DNA of 64,000 bases from a virus: the IMG/VR virus record IMGVR_UViG_3300008120_000004, positions 62,001 to 126,000 of that record, one strand, 5' to 3'. Numbering within the stretch: the stretch's first letter is position 1; every line of letters begins with the position of its first letter. The position numbers and the translations under genes were made by a program. The notes under the pieces were generated by a model. The model did not search any database, was not told where the DNA came from, and was given only the letters and a program-made list of their open reading frames with translations. This document shows positions 45,501-54,905 of the stretch, piece by piece.

Positions 45501-46241
45501 ATGGCCACAAATCATTATTTTCAATCAGGTAGGAACATAGGAAGAGCCTCAGAACAATTTCTGATGGAAGATCTTACTATTGAGTGTTTGAAAATATATG
45601 GTTTTGATGTCTTTTATATACCTAGAAAATCAGTAAATTTTGATAATATTTTTACAGAAGATGCTCTTAATAAGTATGAGCATGCTTATCCTTTAGAAAT
45701 GTACTTACAAAACGTTACAGGTTTTGAAGGTGAGGGTGATCTATTATCTAAGTTTGGTGTTGAGATCAGAGACACAGCTACGTTCATTGTAGCAAGACGT
45801 CGCTGGGATGAAGTAGTAGCCAGAACTGGTAACGTACAATTAGAGAAAAGACCTGCTGAAGGTGATGTAATCTATTTCCCTTTAACAAAAGGTTACTTTG
45901 AAATTCGTAGAGTAGAAACAAAAGAACCTTTCTTCCAGGTTGGCCAGTTATATGTTTATAAACTAGAGTGTGAATTAATGCAGTACTCTGGTGAGAGATT
46001 TGATACTGGTGATGGAGAAATTGATTCTATTGAAGAAATCTCATTAGATATTAAATCACATGAGCTATTGTTAGAAGACGGTGGATCATTACAACTAGAA
46101 TATTTTACTCCTTCTAGTATGATATTAGAGGGTTATACTATGGTTAATATAGATCCAGAATCTCAAAACGAGGCATTTTATAATAACATAGATATTCTTG
46201 ACTTTACAGAACGCAATCCATTTGGTGAGGTAATTGCGTAA
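45501..46241 (+). CDS. 14: Neck protein gp14
   Basis: 246 residues (T4 gp14: 256). Signature: NIGRASEQFLMEDLTIECLKIYGFDVFYIPRK (about residues 11-42), then FTEDALNKYEHAYPLEMYLQN and GFEGEGDLLSKFGVEIRDTATFIVARRRW. gp14 hexamers sit under gp13 in the neck and bind the tail terminator. The stop overlaps the gp15 start as TAATG. Confidence 0.92.
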   Translation: MATNHYFQSGRNIGRASEQFLMEDLTIECLKIYGFDVFYIPRKSVNFDNIFTEDALNKYEHAYPLEMYLQNVTGFEGEGDLLSKFGVEIRDTATFIVARRRWDEVVARTGNVQLEKRPAEGDVIYFPLTKGYFEIRRVETKEPFFQVGQLYVYKLECELMQYSGERFDTGDGEIDSIEEISLDIKSHELLLEDGGSLQLEYFTPSSMILEGYTMVNIDPESQNEAFYNNIDILDFTERNPFGEVIA

Positions 46242-46996
46242 TGTTAAACCAAAAATTTTATTGGGGAACTACCCGCAAAGCAATTATTGCTTTCGGCAAC
46301 ATGTTTAATAACATTCATATAGATAGAAGAAATGCTGCCGGGCAAGTTATTCAAACATTAAAAGTACCTTTATCATATGCTCCTAAGCAAAAATTTATTG
46401 CTAGAATTACAGCGCAACCCGGAGACCCGATTCAAAGGGATCAAGTAGTAATACCTAGAATGGCTTTTGAAATTGTAGGTATTCAGTACGACCCTAATAG
46501 AAGAATAAGCCTTGTACAGCAAAACCGTGGTACAAATAATACAGCAGATACTTTAAATTCACAATACGCACCTACGCCATATAATATTAATATGGCTTTA
46601 TACTCATATACAAAAAATCAAGACGATGGTTTACAAATCGTCGAACAAATACTTCCATACTTTAATCCTGATTTTAATTTATCCCTTAATGCTATTCCTC
46701 AGCTCGGAATTAAAAATGACTTACCTATCATTCTAGATTCCGTATCTTACGAGGATGATTATGAAGGAGACTTTAGAAATAGAAGAGCTATTATTTGGAC
46801 ATTAAATTTTACTATGAAGCTTAACTACTTCGGTCCGATTAGTAAGCAAGGCATTATACGATCTACAAACGTCAATACATTTTCAAATCCTGAACTTACA
46901 CAAAGACAGCAAGCATACAACGTTACAGTTACACCTAACACAGCTGTTCCAGGCGATACATTTGATTTTGTTGAAACGTTTGAGGATTTTGAATGA
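46241..46996 (+). CDS. 15: Tail terminator / sheath stabiliser gp15
   Basis: 251 residues (T4 gp15: 272). gp15 hexamers cap the finished tail and connect it to the neck. The N-terminus FYWGTTRKAIIAFGNMFNNIHIDR and a middle VPLSYAPKQKFIARITAQ (about residues 46-63) are family marks, with IVGIQYDPNRRI and a closing IIWTLNFTMKLNYFGPI. It overlaps gp16 by 4 bases (ATGA). Confidence 0.92.
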   Translation: MLNQKFYWGTTRKAIIAFGNMFNNIHIDRRNAAGQVIQTLKVPLSYAPKQKFIARITAQPGDPIQRDQVVIPRMAFEIVGIQYDPNRRISLVQQNRGTNNTADTLNSQYAPTPYNINMALYSYTKNQDDGLQIVEQILPYFNPDFNLSLNAIPQLGIKNDLPIILDSVSYEDDYEGDFRNRRAIIWTLNFTMKLNYFGPISKQGIIRSTNVNTFSNPELTQRQQAYNVTVTPNTAVPGDTFDFVETFEDFE

Positions 46997-47397
46997 AAAT
47001 GGAAAAAAAACTAAATGACCTTTTTAACATTTCCATAAAACCTGTTGATGTAGTAGATGTTAAAGAAGGTAAGTCTGAAGATAAAGACGACTTTACGGTT
47101 GCAAGAGAAACCTTGCGCGATATGATTACAAAAAATGAAGATGTGATTAATGATCTAGTATCTATTGCTAAGCAATCAGAACACCCGAGAGCGTTTGAAG
47201 TAGTAGCAGAACTAGTCAAAGCTCAAACAGGTCTTGCAAAAGAGTTAATGACGCTTCATAAGATTAAAAAAGATGTAGATGGTGAACAGGAACCTTCAAA
47301 AATAGGTACTCAAAACAATATTGTATTTGCAGGTTCCACCGCTGACTTAATGAAAATGATCTCAGCAGAAAGAGCAAAAATAATTGACTCAAAGTAA
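46993..47397 (+). CDS. 16: Small terminase subunit gp16
   Basis: 134 residues (T4 gp16: 164). Small terminase forms a ring that helps select DNA and regulates the gp17 motor. The sequence has an acidic N-terminal part, a central helical pair (ARETLRDMITKNEDVINDLVSIAKQS and RAFEVVAELVKAQTGLAKELM, about residues 36-85) matching the gp16 central coiled-coil domain, and a short C-terminus ending RAKIIDSK. Two ATGs are possible (46993 and 46999). Position directly before gp17 secures the call. Confidence 0.85.
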   Translation: MKMEKKLNDLFNISIKPVDVVDVKEGKSEDKDDFTVARETLRDMITKNEDVINDLVSIAKQSEHPRAFEVVAELVKAQTGLAKELMTLHKIKKDVDGEQEPSKIGTQNNIVFAGSTADLMKMISAERAKIIDSK

Positions 47398-49045
47398 AAA
47401 TTCTTATAACGGTAACAGGTCGTTAAAGCAGATTGGTTATGCAATTCCATATACTCAAGAACAAGTATATGAGCTCTTAAAATGTAAAGATGATCCAATC
47501 TACTTTATAAAGACCCATTGTAAAATCGTATCTCTAGACTCAGAGATGCTGGTTCCGTTTGAGCTATACGGTTATCAAGAAAAATTTATTAATATTATTC
47601 AAGATAACAGACGAGTAATTAGTATGCAGCCTCGTCAAATGGGTAAATCCCAAGTGGTAGCTGCTTACATTTTATGGTATACTCTATTCAACAATAATAA
47701 AACGGTTGCAATATTAGGTAACAAATCAGATGCGGCTATGGAAATTCTTGGCCGTTATCAGTTAATGTATGAAAATGTACCTATATGGATGCAACAAGGA
47801 ATTAAGACATGGAACAAAGGTGATGTGGAACTGGAAAACGGGTCTTCTGTTTTTACTGCCGCTACTTCTTCTGCTGGTATTAGAGGTAAGTCTGTTAATA
47901 TACTTTATGTTGACGAAGTAGCTATTATTCCAAACAATGTAGCTGAAAGCTTCTTTACATCTGTTTACCCTGTTGTATCTGCTGGTGAAACCACTAAGAT
48001 TATTCTTACCTCTACCCCGCTAGGTTATAATCACTTCTGGAAATTCTGGAATGATGCAGAGAATAATGCTAATGGTTTTGTACCATTAAGAGTAGAATAT
48101 TGGGAACATCCAAAGCGAGATGCTAAATGGGCTGAAGAACAAAAACGTATACTTGGTGAGATTAAATTTAATCAAGAAGTCTTATGTGCATTCCTTGGTT
48201 CGTCTAATACACTAATTAATGCAGATACAATTGCAAGATTATCTCCAGTTCCTTATGTATATTCTAAAGAAAATATTGATATACTAGAAGAACCAAAACC
48301 AGAACACCTTTACTTTATTACAGTAGATACATCAAGAGGAGTTGGAGGTGATTACTCAGCCTTCACTGTAGTAGATTGTACAGATTATCCATTTACTGTA
48401 GTAGCTAAATATCGGGATAATAAAATTAGTCCTTTATTGTATCCTAATATTATTCATAAGATTGCTAAGGACTATAACAGTGCATATATTTTAGTAGAAA
48501 TAAATGATATCGGTCAACAAGTAGCTGATATCATTCATAATGATTTAGAGTATGAAAATATGCTTTGGGTAGGTAGTGATCCAAAGTATGGTCAATTTTT
48601 ATCTACATCAGGAAGAAGCGCAGTTCTTGGTGTTAGAACTACCAAACAAATTAAACGAATTGGATGCGCATCATTAAAAACGTTAGTAGAAAATAATAAA
48701 TTATTAGTATTTGATAAGGATATTATATCTGAATTTTCAACCTTTATCGAGCATAACGGATCGTTTGAAGCTGATGAGGGTTATCATGATGATTTAACCA
48801 TGACATTGGTTTTATTTGCGTGGGCGTCTAACGATATCTTGTTTAAAGATCTGATGAACGCTAACAATAGAAAGGCGTTGTTCAGCTCGCAAATGAAATC
48901 CATCGAAGAGGATTTAACTCCTTTTGGATTCGTAGATAACGGAATTTTACCAGAAGAAAAAGCTGAAGTTATCGATGGAGACTTATGGTTAACAGACAAA
49001 TATCATAAAGATTTAAGCGATTTTTTGCGTGATAGGTCATGGTAA
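47384..49045 (+). CDS. 17: Large terminase subunit gp17 (ATPase and nuclease)
   Basis: 553 residues (T4 gp17: 610). It translocates DNA into the prohead and cuts concatemers. ATPase: QPRQMGKS (about 82-89, Walker A), LYVDEVA (about 174-180, Walker B), LTSTP (208-212, coupling motif). Nuclease: ITVDTSRG with D315, VEIND with E372, and HDDLTM with D469/D470, the RNase H-like acidic triad. I use TTG at 47384 as start: it overlaps gp16 by 14 bases, no ATG occurs in frame before codon 55, and the N-terminal helix (IGYAIPYTQEQV) resembles known gp17 N-termini. Confidence 0.92.
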   Translation: MTQSKNSYNGNRSLKQIGYAIPYTQEQVYELLKCKDDPIYFIKTHCKIVSLDSEMLVPFELYGYQEKFINIIQDNRRVISMQPRQMGKSQVVAAYILWYTLFNNNKTVAILGNKSDAAMEILGRYQLMYENVPIWMQQGIKTWNKGDVELENGSSVFTAATSSAGIRGKSVNILYVDEVAIIPNNVAESFFTSVYPVVSAGETTKIILTSTPLGYNHFWKFWNDAENNANGFVPLRVEYWEHPKRDAKWAEEQKRILGEIKFNQEVLCAFLGSSNTLINADTIARLSPVPYVYSKENIDILEEPKPEHLYFITVDTSRGVGGDYSAFTVVDCTDYPFTVVAKYRDNKISPLLYPNIIHKIAKDYNSAYILVEINDIGQQVADIIHNDLEYENMLWVGSDPKYGQFLSTSGRSAVLGVRTTKQIKRIGCASLKTLVENNKLLVFDKDIISEFSTFIEHNGSFEADEGYHDDLTMTLVLFAWASNDILFKDLMNANNRKALFSSQMKSIEEDLTPFGFVDNGILPEEKAEVIDGDLWLTDKYHKDLSDFLRDRSW

Positions 49046-49061
49046 TTAAAAATTTTAAAAG

Positions 49062-49069
49062 TATAAATA
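49062..49069 (+). promoter_or_regulatory. Late promoter for gp18/gp19
   Basis: A perfect TATAAATA, 52 bases before the gp18 ATG (49121). The leader ends with a strong Shine-Dalgarno (TAAGGAGAATAAG). Confidence 0.75.
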
Positions 49070-49120
49070 TCCTAGTAGACAATATTTGTTATGAAATACT
49101 AACATCATAAGGAGAATAAG

Positions 49121-50794
49121 ATGGCATTTCAGCTTTCACCAGGCGTGCTAGTTACAGAGAAGGACCTAACTTCGGTCGTTCCTTCCGTTGCTACTACAGC
49201 CGGCGGCTTTGCTGGCGCCTTCCAATGGGGACCTGCTGAGCAGGTTGTGACCGTAGATTCTGAAAATATGCTTGTAGAGAGATTTGGTGTACCTGACGAT
49301 AACACGTACGAGTCATTCTTTACTGCTGCAAACTTCCTATCATACGGTAACAATCTACAAGTGGTTAGAGCAGTTCCTGCTGGCGCACGAAATGCAGTTG
49401 CTAATGCATCTGCTACAGCCGTATTAATTAAAAACGAAGATCAATATGTTGGATCATATCAAGATGGTGCAGGAAATGTAGGAGAGTTCGCAGCTAAGTA
49501 TCCTGGTACCCTAGGTAATGGAATTAAAATTTCCATGGCTGATGGAGACACATATAGCACCTGGGCATATAAAGATTTATTCGACGCAGCACCTAATGTA
49601 TCACCTTACGCATCAAGCTTTGGTGCAACTCGTGATGAGATGCATATCATTGTTATTGATGCTGATGGTAAGTGGACAGGTCAAAAAGATACTGTTCTAG
49701 AAAAATTCCCATTTGTTTCTAAAGCTAAAGACGCAAAAAGATCAGACGGTACATCTATCTATTACAAGAACGTAATTAACGACCAGTCTAAGTATATTTG
49801 GTGGATGGATCATCCAGCTAATATGACTAACTGGAATACCGCAGCTGATGGTGGTACAGTGTATGATGTTTTAGCTTCTAACGTTACTGTAACATTAAGT
49901 AACGGTACTACATCTACCACACCAGTAGATGCTAATATTATTTCAGCAATCAATCTATTCAGCAACAGTGAAAAGTTTGACATCTCCTTATTCCCTGTAG
50001 GCCCTGCCTCTTCAGCAGTAGCAGCTGCTGCTATTGCAATGGCAGAAACTCGTAAAGATTGTATCGTGTTCTTATCACCTGAAAAGTCTGATGTAGTAAA
50101 CAATATTGGAAGTGAAGCAACAGATTCAATTGCATTTAGAAATCTACTCTCATCTTCCTCGTATGCTTCTATAGACTCGGGTTGGAAGTATCAATACGAT
50201 AGATATAACGATGTATATCGCTGGGTACCATTAAACGGAGATACAGCCGGTCTATGTGTAAGAACTGACTTTACTGCTGATCCATGGTTCTCACCAGGTG
50301 GGTTTAACAGAGGACAAGTTAAGAATGTTGTTAAGCTAGCTTTCTCCCCAAGTGCTACTGAAAGAGATAGCTTATACAAAGCAGGAATAAACCCAATTGT
50401 TACTTTCCCAGGTCAGGGTACTGTCTTGTTTGGTGATAAGACAATGCTATCAAGACCTTCAGCGTTTGATAGAATTAATGTACGTAGATTGTTTATCGTA
50501 CTTGAAAAAGCTATCGCTGTGGCTGCTAAGTACCAACTGTTTGAATTCAACGATGCGTTCACAAGAGCACAGTTTAGAAATCTTGTTGAGCCATTCTTGA
50601 GAGATGTTCAGGGTCGTCGTGGTATTGTTGAGTTTAAGGTAGTATGCGATGACACAAATAACACTTCGGCAGTAATTGATAGAAATGAGTTTGTTGCTGA
50701 CATCTTTGTCAAACCAGCTCGTTCAATCAACTTTATCCAGTTGAATTTTATTGCAACTAGATCAGGTATTTCGTTCGAAGAAGTTGGAGCCTAA
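49121..50794 (+). CDS. 18: Contractile tail sheath protein gp18
   Basis: 557 residues (T4 gp18: 659). The signature N-terminus AFQLSPGVLVTEKDLTSVVPSV and AGGFAGAFQWGPAEQ (about 2-45) is present, and the C-terminal sheath core shows YQLFEFNDAFTRAQFRNLVEPFLRDVQGRRG, FKVVCDDTNN and FVKPARSINFIQLNF. These C-terminal elements form the sheath-to-tube and sheath-to-sheath contacts in the family. It has the strongest translation signals in the region, fitting a protein made in over a hundred copies per virion. Confidence 0.95.
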   Translation: MAFQLSPGVLVTEKDLTSVVPSVATTAGGFAGAFQWGPAEQVVTVDSENMLVERFGVPDDNTYESFFTAANFLSYGNNLQVVRAVPAGARNAVANASATAVLIKNEDQYVGSYQDGAGNVGEFAAKYPGTLGNGIKISMADGDTYSTWAYKDLFDAAPNVSPYASSFGATRDEMHIIVIDADGKWTGQKDTVLEKFPFVSKAKDAKRSDGTSIYYKNVINDQSKYIWWMDHPANMTNWNTAADGGTVYDVLASNVTVTLSNGTTSTTPVDANIISAINLFSNSEKFDISLFPVGPASSAVAAAAIAMAETRKDCIVFLSPEKSDVVNNIGSEATDSIAFRNLLSSSSYASIDSGWKYQYDRYNDVYRWVPLNGDTAGLCVRTDFTADPWFSPGGFNRGQVKNVVKLAFSPSATERDSLYKAGINPIVTFPGQGTVLFGDKTMLSRPSAFDRINVRRLFIVLEKAIAVAAKYQLFEFNDAFTRAQFRNLVEPFLRDVQGRRGIVEFKVVCDDTNNTSAVIDRNEFVADIFVKPARSINFIQLNFIATRSGISFEEVGA

Positions 50795-50808
50795 TAGGGA
50801 GAGAATAA

Positions 50809-51381
50809 ATGACAACATTTAATATAGAGCGTTTTAAATCTGCTCTTACCAATGGTGGCGCTCGCCCTAATCAGTTTGCAGTTCAGTTATCATACCCTAC
50901 GTATGTAACTAACCAAAGCTTAGCTGTAGCGCGTTCACCGTTCTTAGTTAGTGTAGCAGAATTACCAGGTCAGACTGTTAATCCTGCGGTAGTGCAGTAT
51001 AGAGGTCGTGAAGTTAAGTTTGTAGGTGATCGTATCTACGCACCATGGACCATTACAGTTCTAAACGATTCTGAAATGTCCATTAGAACAGCCATCGAGC
51101 AGTGGATGGGAGGTATGGAAGACTATGCGTCTAAGATTGGTCGTATGGAACCTTCTACATACATGCGTGACTTCGATGTATTCCAACTAGATAGAAATGG
51201 AAACATTTTAAAGTCATACAAGCTTGTAAATGCATTCCCAATTGAATTATCTCCTGTTGGTCTAGACTTCGGTGCTAATGATCAGATCTCGTCCTTTACA
51301 GTGACTTGGACTTATCAGCACTTTACCACATCGAGCAATCCATTGGGTAGCATTATTGATTTTGGTAGAATTTTTAGATAA
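50809..51381 (+). CDS. 19: Tail tube protein gp19
   Basis: 190 residues (T4 gp19: 163). The tube-fold pattern is complete: RPNQFAVQLSYP near residue 20, a VAELPGQTVNPAVVQYRGREVKFVGDR stretch (about 50-75), WTITVLNDSEMSIRTAIEQWM, and a closing QISSFTVTWTYQHF. Gene order gp18-gp19-gp20 is that of T4. It has a good ribosome site (GGGAGAGAATAAATG). Confidence 0.95.
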   Translation: MTTFNIERFKSALTNGGARPNQFAVQLSYPTYVTNQSLAVARSPFLVSVAELPGQTVNPAVVQYRGREVKFVGDRIYAPWTITVLNDSEMSIRTAIEQWMGGMEDYASKIGRMEPSTYMRDFDVFQLDRNGNILKSYKLVNAFPIELSPVGLDFGANDQISSFTVTWTYQHFTTSSNPLGSIIDFGRIFR

Positions 51382-51399
51382 TATTTTTTATATAATTTA

Positions 51400-52944
51400 A
51401 TGGCTATTACACTATTTGGCTTTACTATTGGTCGTGACAATAGGCAGCAGGAGTTAAAGAATCAATCTTATATAACTCCTGTTGCTGAAGATGGTGCTTC
51501 TACTGTATCTGCAGGGGGCTATTATGGCACGTATGTAGATATCGACGCATCTGCGAGATCCGAGTCTGAATTAATAACACGTTATAGAGATATAGCTAAC
51601 TACCCTGATGTAGATACGGCGGTAGAAGAAATTGTTGCAGAGGCTATCGCCGCTGTTGACGACGAGCCGCCAGTATCTATTAATATAGATAATTTAGATT
51701 TAGATGAAAGTATTAAAGATACTATTAAAGAAGAGTTTGATGAAATACTAAGCTTACTTGACTTCAATGATAAAGGTCATGATATTTTTAGAAGATGGTA
51801 TATTGATGGAAGAGTATATTATCAAAAAGTAATCAATACAGCTCAACCTAAAAAAGGTATTCAAGAGTTAAGATATATTGACCCGCGTAAGATTAGAAAA
51901 GTACGTGAGGTACAAAAAGAAAAAACAAAAGACGGGGTAGAGTTAGTTAAGAAGATCGATGAGTTCTTCGTCTACAACGAAAAAGGAATTAGTGTAACAC
52001 CTGGTTATGCTCCATCTAACAACCAAGGTGCGGGTATTAGAATTTCTGTAGATGCTATTGCATTCTGTCCTTCAGGTCTTTTAGATCTAGATAGGAATGT
52101 AGTCTTAGGTTATTTGAACAAAGCAATTAAACCTGTGAATCAGCTAAAGATGATGGCTGATTCTCTTGTCATTTATAGACTAGCAAGAGCTCCGGAAAGA
52201 AGAATATTTTATATCGATATCGGTAACCTTCCAAAGCAGAAGGCCGAGCAGTACATGAAAGATATCATGAATCGATATAGAAACAAAATCGTCTATGATT
52301 CTACTACAGGTGAGATTAAAGACGATCGTAAGTTTATGACCATGTTAGAAGATTTTTGGCTTCCCCGAAGAGAGGGTGGTCGAGGTACCGAGATCACCAC
52401 TTTACCGGGTGGTGAAAATCTCGGTCAGATACAAGACATTGAGTTCTTCCAAAATAAAGTTTATCAAGCATTGAATGTACCTGCTTCAAGATTTAAAGAA
52501 GGTAATGGTTTTAATTTCGGTCGTCAGGCTGAAATTAGTAGAGACGAATTAAAGTTCTCTAAATTTGTAAATCGTCTACGCAAAAAGTTTAATGAGTTGT
52601 TTGACGACTTACTTAAGACCCAATTACTTCTTAAAGGTGTTATTGTAGAAGAAGATTGGCAGACGATAAAAGAAAAAATTCAATATCGTTATGCACAAGA
52701 TCAGTATTATCAAGAAATGAAAGATGCTGAAAATCTTCGCAATAGAATGGACGTATTAAATCAAATGACACCTTATGTTGGTACATATTATAGTATGCAG
52801 TATGTACGTAAAAAAGTTTTACGTTTAACTGATGAAGAGATTGATAATATTAAACAACAAAATATGGAAGAACCTCCATCAGTTATGCCTGGTGCACCAG
52901 GTTCAGAACAAGCCGCCGCATTAAGCGGCGAAGTAAATCAGTAA
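51400..52944 (+). CDS. 20: Portal protein gp20
   Basis: 514 residues (T4 gp20: 524). The portal dodecamer occupies one vertex and is the DNA conduit. Seen: the wing region with YRDIANYPDVDTAVEEIVAEAI (about 62-83), FDEILSLLDFNDKGHDIFRRWYIDGRVYYQK (about 113-143), QLKMMADSLVIYRLARAPERRIFYIDIGNLP (about 249-279), and the LPGGENLGQIQDIEFFQNKVYQALNVP segment at the tunnel loop. These match gp20 closely. No clear Shine-Dalgarno precedes the ATG. Confidence 0.95.
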   Translation: MAITLFGFTIGRDNRQQELKNQSYITPVAEDGASTVSAGGYYGTYVDIDASARSESELITRYRDIANYPDVDTAVEEIVAEAIAAVDDEPPVSINIDNLDLDESIKDTIKEEFDEILSLLDFNDKGHDIFRRWYIDGRVYYQKVINTAQPKKGIQELRYIDPRKIRKVREVQKEKTKDGVELVKKIDEFFVYNEKGISVTPGYAPSNNQGAGIRISVDAIAFCPSGLLDLDRNVVLGYLNKAIKPVNQLKMMADSLVIYRLARAPERRIFYIDIGNLPKQKAEQYMKDIMNRYRNKIVYDSTTGEIKDDRKFMTMLEDFWLPRREGGRGTEITTLPGGENLGQIQDIEFFQNKVYQALNVPASRFKEGNGFNFGRQAEISRDELKFSKFVNRLRKKFNELFDDLLKTQLLLKGVIVEEDWQTIKEKIQYRYAQDQYYQEMKDAENLRNRMDVLNQMTPYVGTYYSMQYVRKKVLRLTDEEIDNIKQQNMEEPPSVMPGAPGSEQAAALSGEVNQ

Positions 52945-52952
52945 TATAAATA
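52945..52952 (+). promoter_or_regulatory. Late promoter for the prohead core genes
   Basis: A perfect TATAAATA one base after the gp20 stop, 33 bases before the GTG start of the gp67-like gene. Confidence 0.7.
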
Positions 52953-52977
52953 TTATATAATTTTTCAAGGAGTTATT

Positions 52978-53211
52978 GTGGAAAACGCAGACATTATTAA
53001 CAAAATGATTGATGACATCCTTAACGGTGATAACGTTGAAGCAGAGCAAGGTGTTAATGCCGTTCTTGCTAGTAAGATTTCAAGTGCATTAGATGACCGT
53101 AAGGTAGAAATTGCACAATCAATTTACGGAAAAAAAGACGATGAAGTTTCGCAGGAAGACTTACCTGAAGAAGAAATTGATGTTGAAGAAGATACGACAG
53201 AGGTCGAGTAA
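52978..53211 (+). CDS. 67: Small acidic prohead core protein (gp67-like)
   Basis: 77 residues, starting at GTG after AAGGAGTTATT. The product is acidic, with a Glu/Asp-rich C-terminus (DLPEEEIDVEEDTTEVE). T4 has gene 67 (80 residues, acidic prohead core protein) at the same place, directly after gene 20. The match is one of size, charge and synteny; the sequence alone is too low in complexity for a firm call. Confidence 0.6.
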   Translation: MENADIINKMIDDILNGDNVEAEQGVNAVLASKISSALDDRKVEIAQSIYGKKDDEVSQEDLPEEEIDVEEDTTEVE

Positions 53212-53219
53212 AGGCTAAC

Positions 53220-54905
53220 ATGGCAATTAATTTTCTAAACCTTAGAGCATCGCTGGAAGAAAAAACATTAACACCAGCAGAAAAGAAAAAGCGCGAAGAA
53301 GTAGCTAAGGCTATTGAGCGTGAAAATCCAAACATGCCTATGGGTATGAAAATGGCTATTGCTACAAAGACAGCCAAGCGTGTTGCAGAAGAGACAAAAT
53401 ATTATTCTTTAGTACATAAAGCTACTAATAAGGTTTTAAGTACCCATAAAGATCTAGAATCCGCTAAAGACGAACACCGAGGTATGGATCAAGGTGAGCG
53501 AGCTCACTATCGTATTGCCACGTCAACTAAAGAACCAAAGACATGGAATATGAAAGAAGAGTTAGATGAATTAAATCAAATGACTCTCCAGCGTTATGCA
53601 TCTAAAGCTTATAGAGTTGGTATGCAAGGTGGTCCTAAATCAGCTAAGCATTTAGCTGGTGCACAAAGAGCAAAAGAAAAATTAAAGTATGGTGATTATA
53701 GCGAAGAAGTTGAACAAGTTGACGAGTTAAAACAGTCTACTGTTAAAAGTTATATGAACAAATCTATTTCAGACTTTGGTCATCAAAACTTTATGAGCCG
53801 TGTTGGTAAAGGCTCCGATAAAGAAACTGCTACCAGAAAAGCCAAGAATAGATCCCTAGGTATCGAACGAGCAAATAAAAAAGTTGTCGGCGAAGATTTA
53901 GAACAAGTCGATGAAGTCTCTAAGAAGACAGCCTTAAGTTATATTCAAAAGAAAGTATCTCAGATTGCAAAACGGCCTGGTGAAGCTATGTTATATACCA
54001 CCAAGATGACCGGTAAAGATTATTCGAATTTAAAAAAAGCATATAAGCGTGCTGGAGTTAAAGAAGAATTTGAAATTTCTGAAGCTTATACTGAAGACGA
54101 TATTGCCAATGGTGGTACAGTCATATACAAGCACCAAGGCAAACATTATATGAGCAAAGTTTCTCATAAAACAGGTGGTGGTGCCGGCACCAAAATTCAT
54201 ACTACATCATCCTTAGGTCATGTAGTACCTTTACATAACGTAGTTTCCACAGACGCTTCAGATTGGAACACTTATAAAAACAGACCTGTTAAAGAAGAAT
54301 TTGAACTTGACGAAGCCAGTCAGTTTCCATCTAAAGAGCATGCTATTAAATATGCTAAAGAAAAAGTAAAGACACATAAGGACTCCGACGATGGCATTGA
54401 AGTATATTCTATGCCTAGTGGTGGAGCTAGAGTAGTACATACTATGAATAGTCAAGGCCGTCAACAGGTATTAAAAGGTGGCGGTAAAAAAGTAACTACA
54501 GTTACACGCGAACAAGTTGAGTTAGATGAAGCTGGACCTTTTTCTTATGGTATGAAGCCTCCTAGAAAAGGTACCATAGCTTATAATGCTATGATGAAGC
54601 GTAAAGAGCAAGAAAAAGGTAAACAACCTATTGAACCAAAAGATCAAATGGTTGGTATAGCTAAAAAATTAACTAAAGAAGAAGACACTCACTATTGTGC
54701 CAAGCATGTATACTCAGAGCTGTTTGGTGAAGGTCAAGTTGTTGAAGGTGATCATGCTGAGCCAAATGAAGACGGTCACGTAGAGTGGTACAACGTACAA
54801 TTCGAACATGGTATTGAAAAAGTATTTACTGAAGATATCGAAATTATGATGGCAGAATATCATGCTAATCATAAACGCAAAAAGAGAATGACAAATGGCA
54901 GATAA
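53220..54905 (+). CDS. Modular prohead core / internal-head protein with repeated protease-like sites
   Basis: 561 residues in the place of T4 gene 68. It is a chain of small modules divided by acidic linkers ending in L/V/I-x-E: LDE 115-117, VDE 167-169, VDE 230-232, ISE 286-288, LDE 363-365, LDE 435-437, the last three followed by Ala. T4 gp21 cuts after Glu in such L/I-x-E sites. The modules after the first three linkers are related (D-E-L-x-x-x-T-x-x-x-Y-x-x-K, then a basic helical stretch); later modules look like small alpha/beta domains. The ends are basic (KRKKRMTNGR). It may be cut during maturation and leave basic peptides with the DNA. Cleavage is inferred. Confidence 0.65.
   Translation: MAINFLNLRASLEEKTLTPAEKKKREEVAKAIERENPNMPMGMKMAIATKTAKRVAEETKYYSLVHKATNKVLSTHKDLESAKDEHRGMDQGERAHYRIATSTKEPKTWNMKEELDELNQMTLQRYASKAYRVGMQGGPKSAKHLAGAQRAKEKLKYGDYSEEVEQVDELKQSTVKSYMNKSISDFGHQNFMSRVGKGSDKETATRKAKNRSLGIERANKKVVGEDLEQVDEVSKKTALSYIQKKVSQIAKRPGEAMLYTTKMTGKDYSNLKKAYKRAGVKEEFEISEAYTEDDIANGGTVIYKHQGKHYMSKVSHKTGGGAGTKIHTTSSLGHVVPLHNVVSTDASDWNTYKNRPVKEEFELDEASQFPSKEHAIKYAKEKVKTHKDSDDGIEVYSMPSGGARVVHTMNSQGRQQVLKGGGKKVTTVTREQVELDEAGPFSYGMKPPRKGTIAYNAMMKRKEQEKGKQPIEPKDQMVGIAKKLTKEEDTHYCAKHVYSELFGEGQVVEGDHAEPNEDGHVEWYNVQFEHGIEKVFTEDIEIMMAEYHANHKRKKRMTNGR
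53562..54068 (+). repeat. Three tandem DEL-xxx-T-xx-Y modules in the head-core protein
   Basis: Codons about 115-283 of the 561-residue gene encode three diverged repeats of roughly 50-60 residues. They start LDELNQMTLQRYASKA, VDELKQSTVKSYMNKS and VDEVSKKTALSYIQKK, each continuing into a Lys/Arg/Ala-rich helical segment. Confidence 0.6.

Noticed and set aside
47340-47440. A frameshift or sequencing error at the gp16/gp17 junction
   Set aside because: gp17 has no nearby ATG, but a TTG start at 47384 in an overlap of 14 bases is simple and in keeping with other overlaps here.
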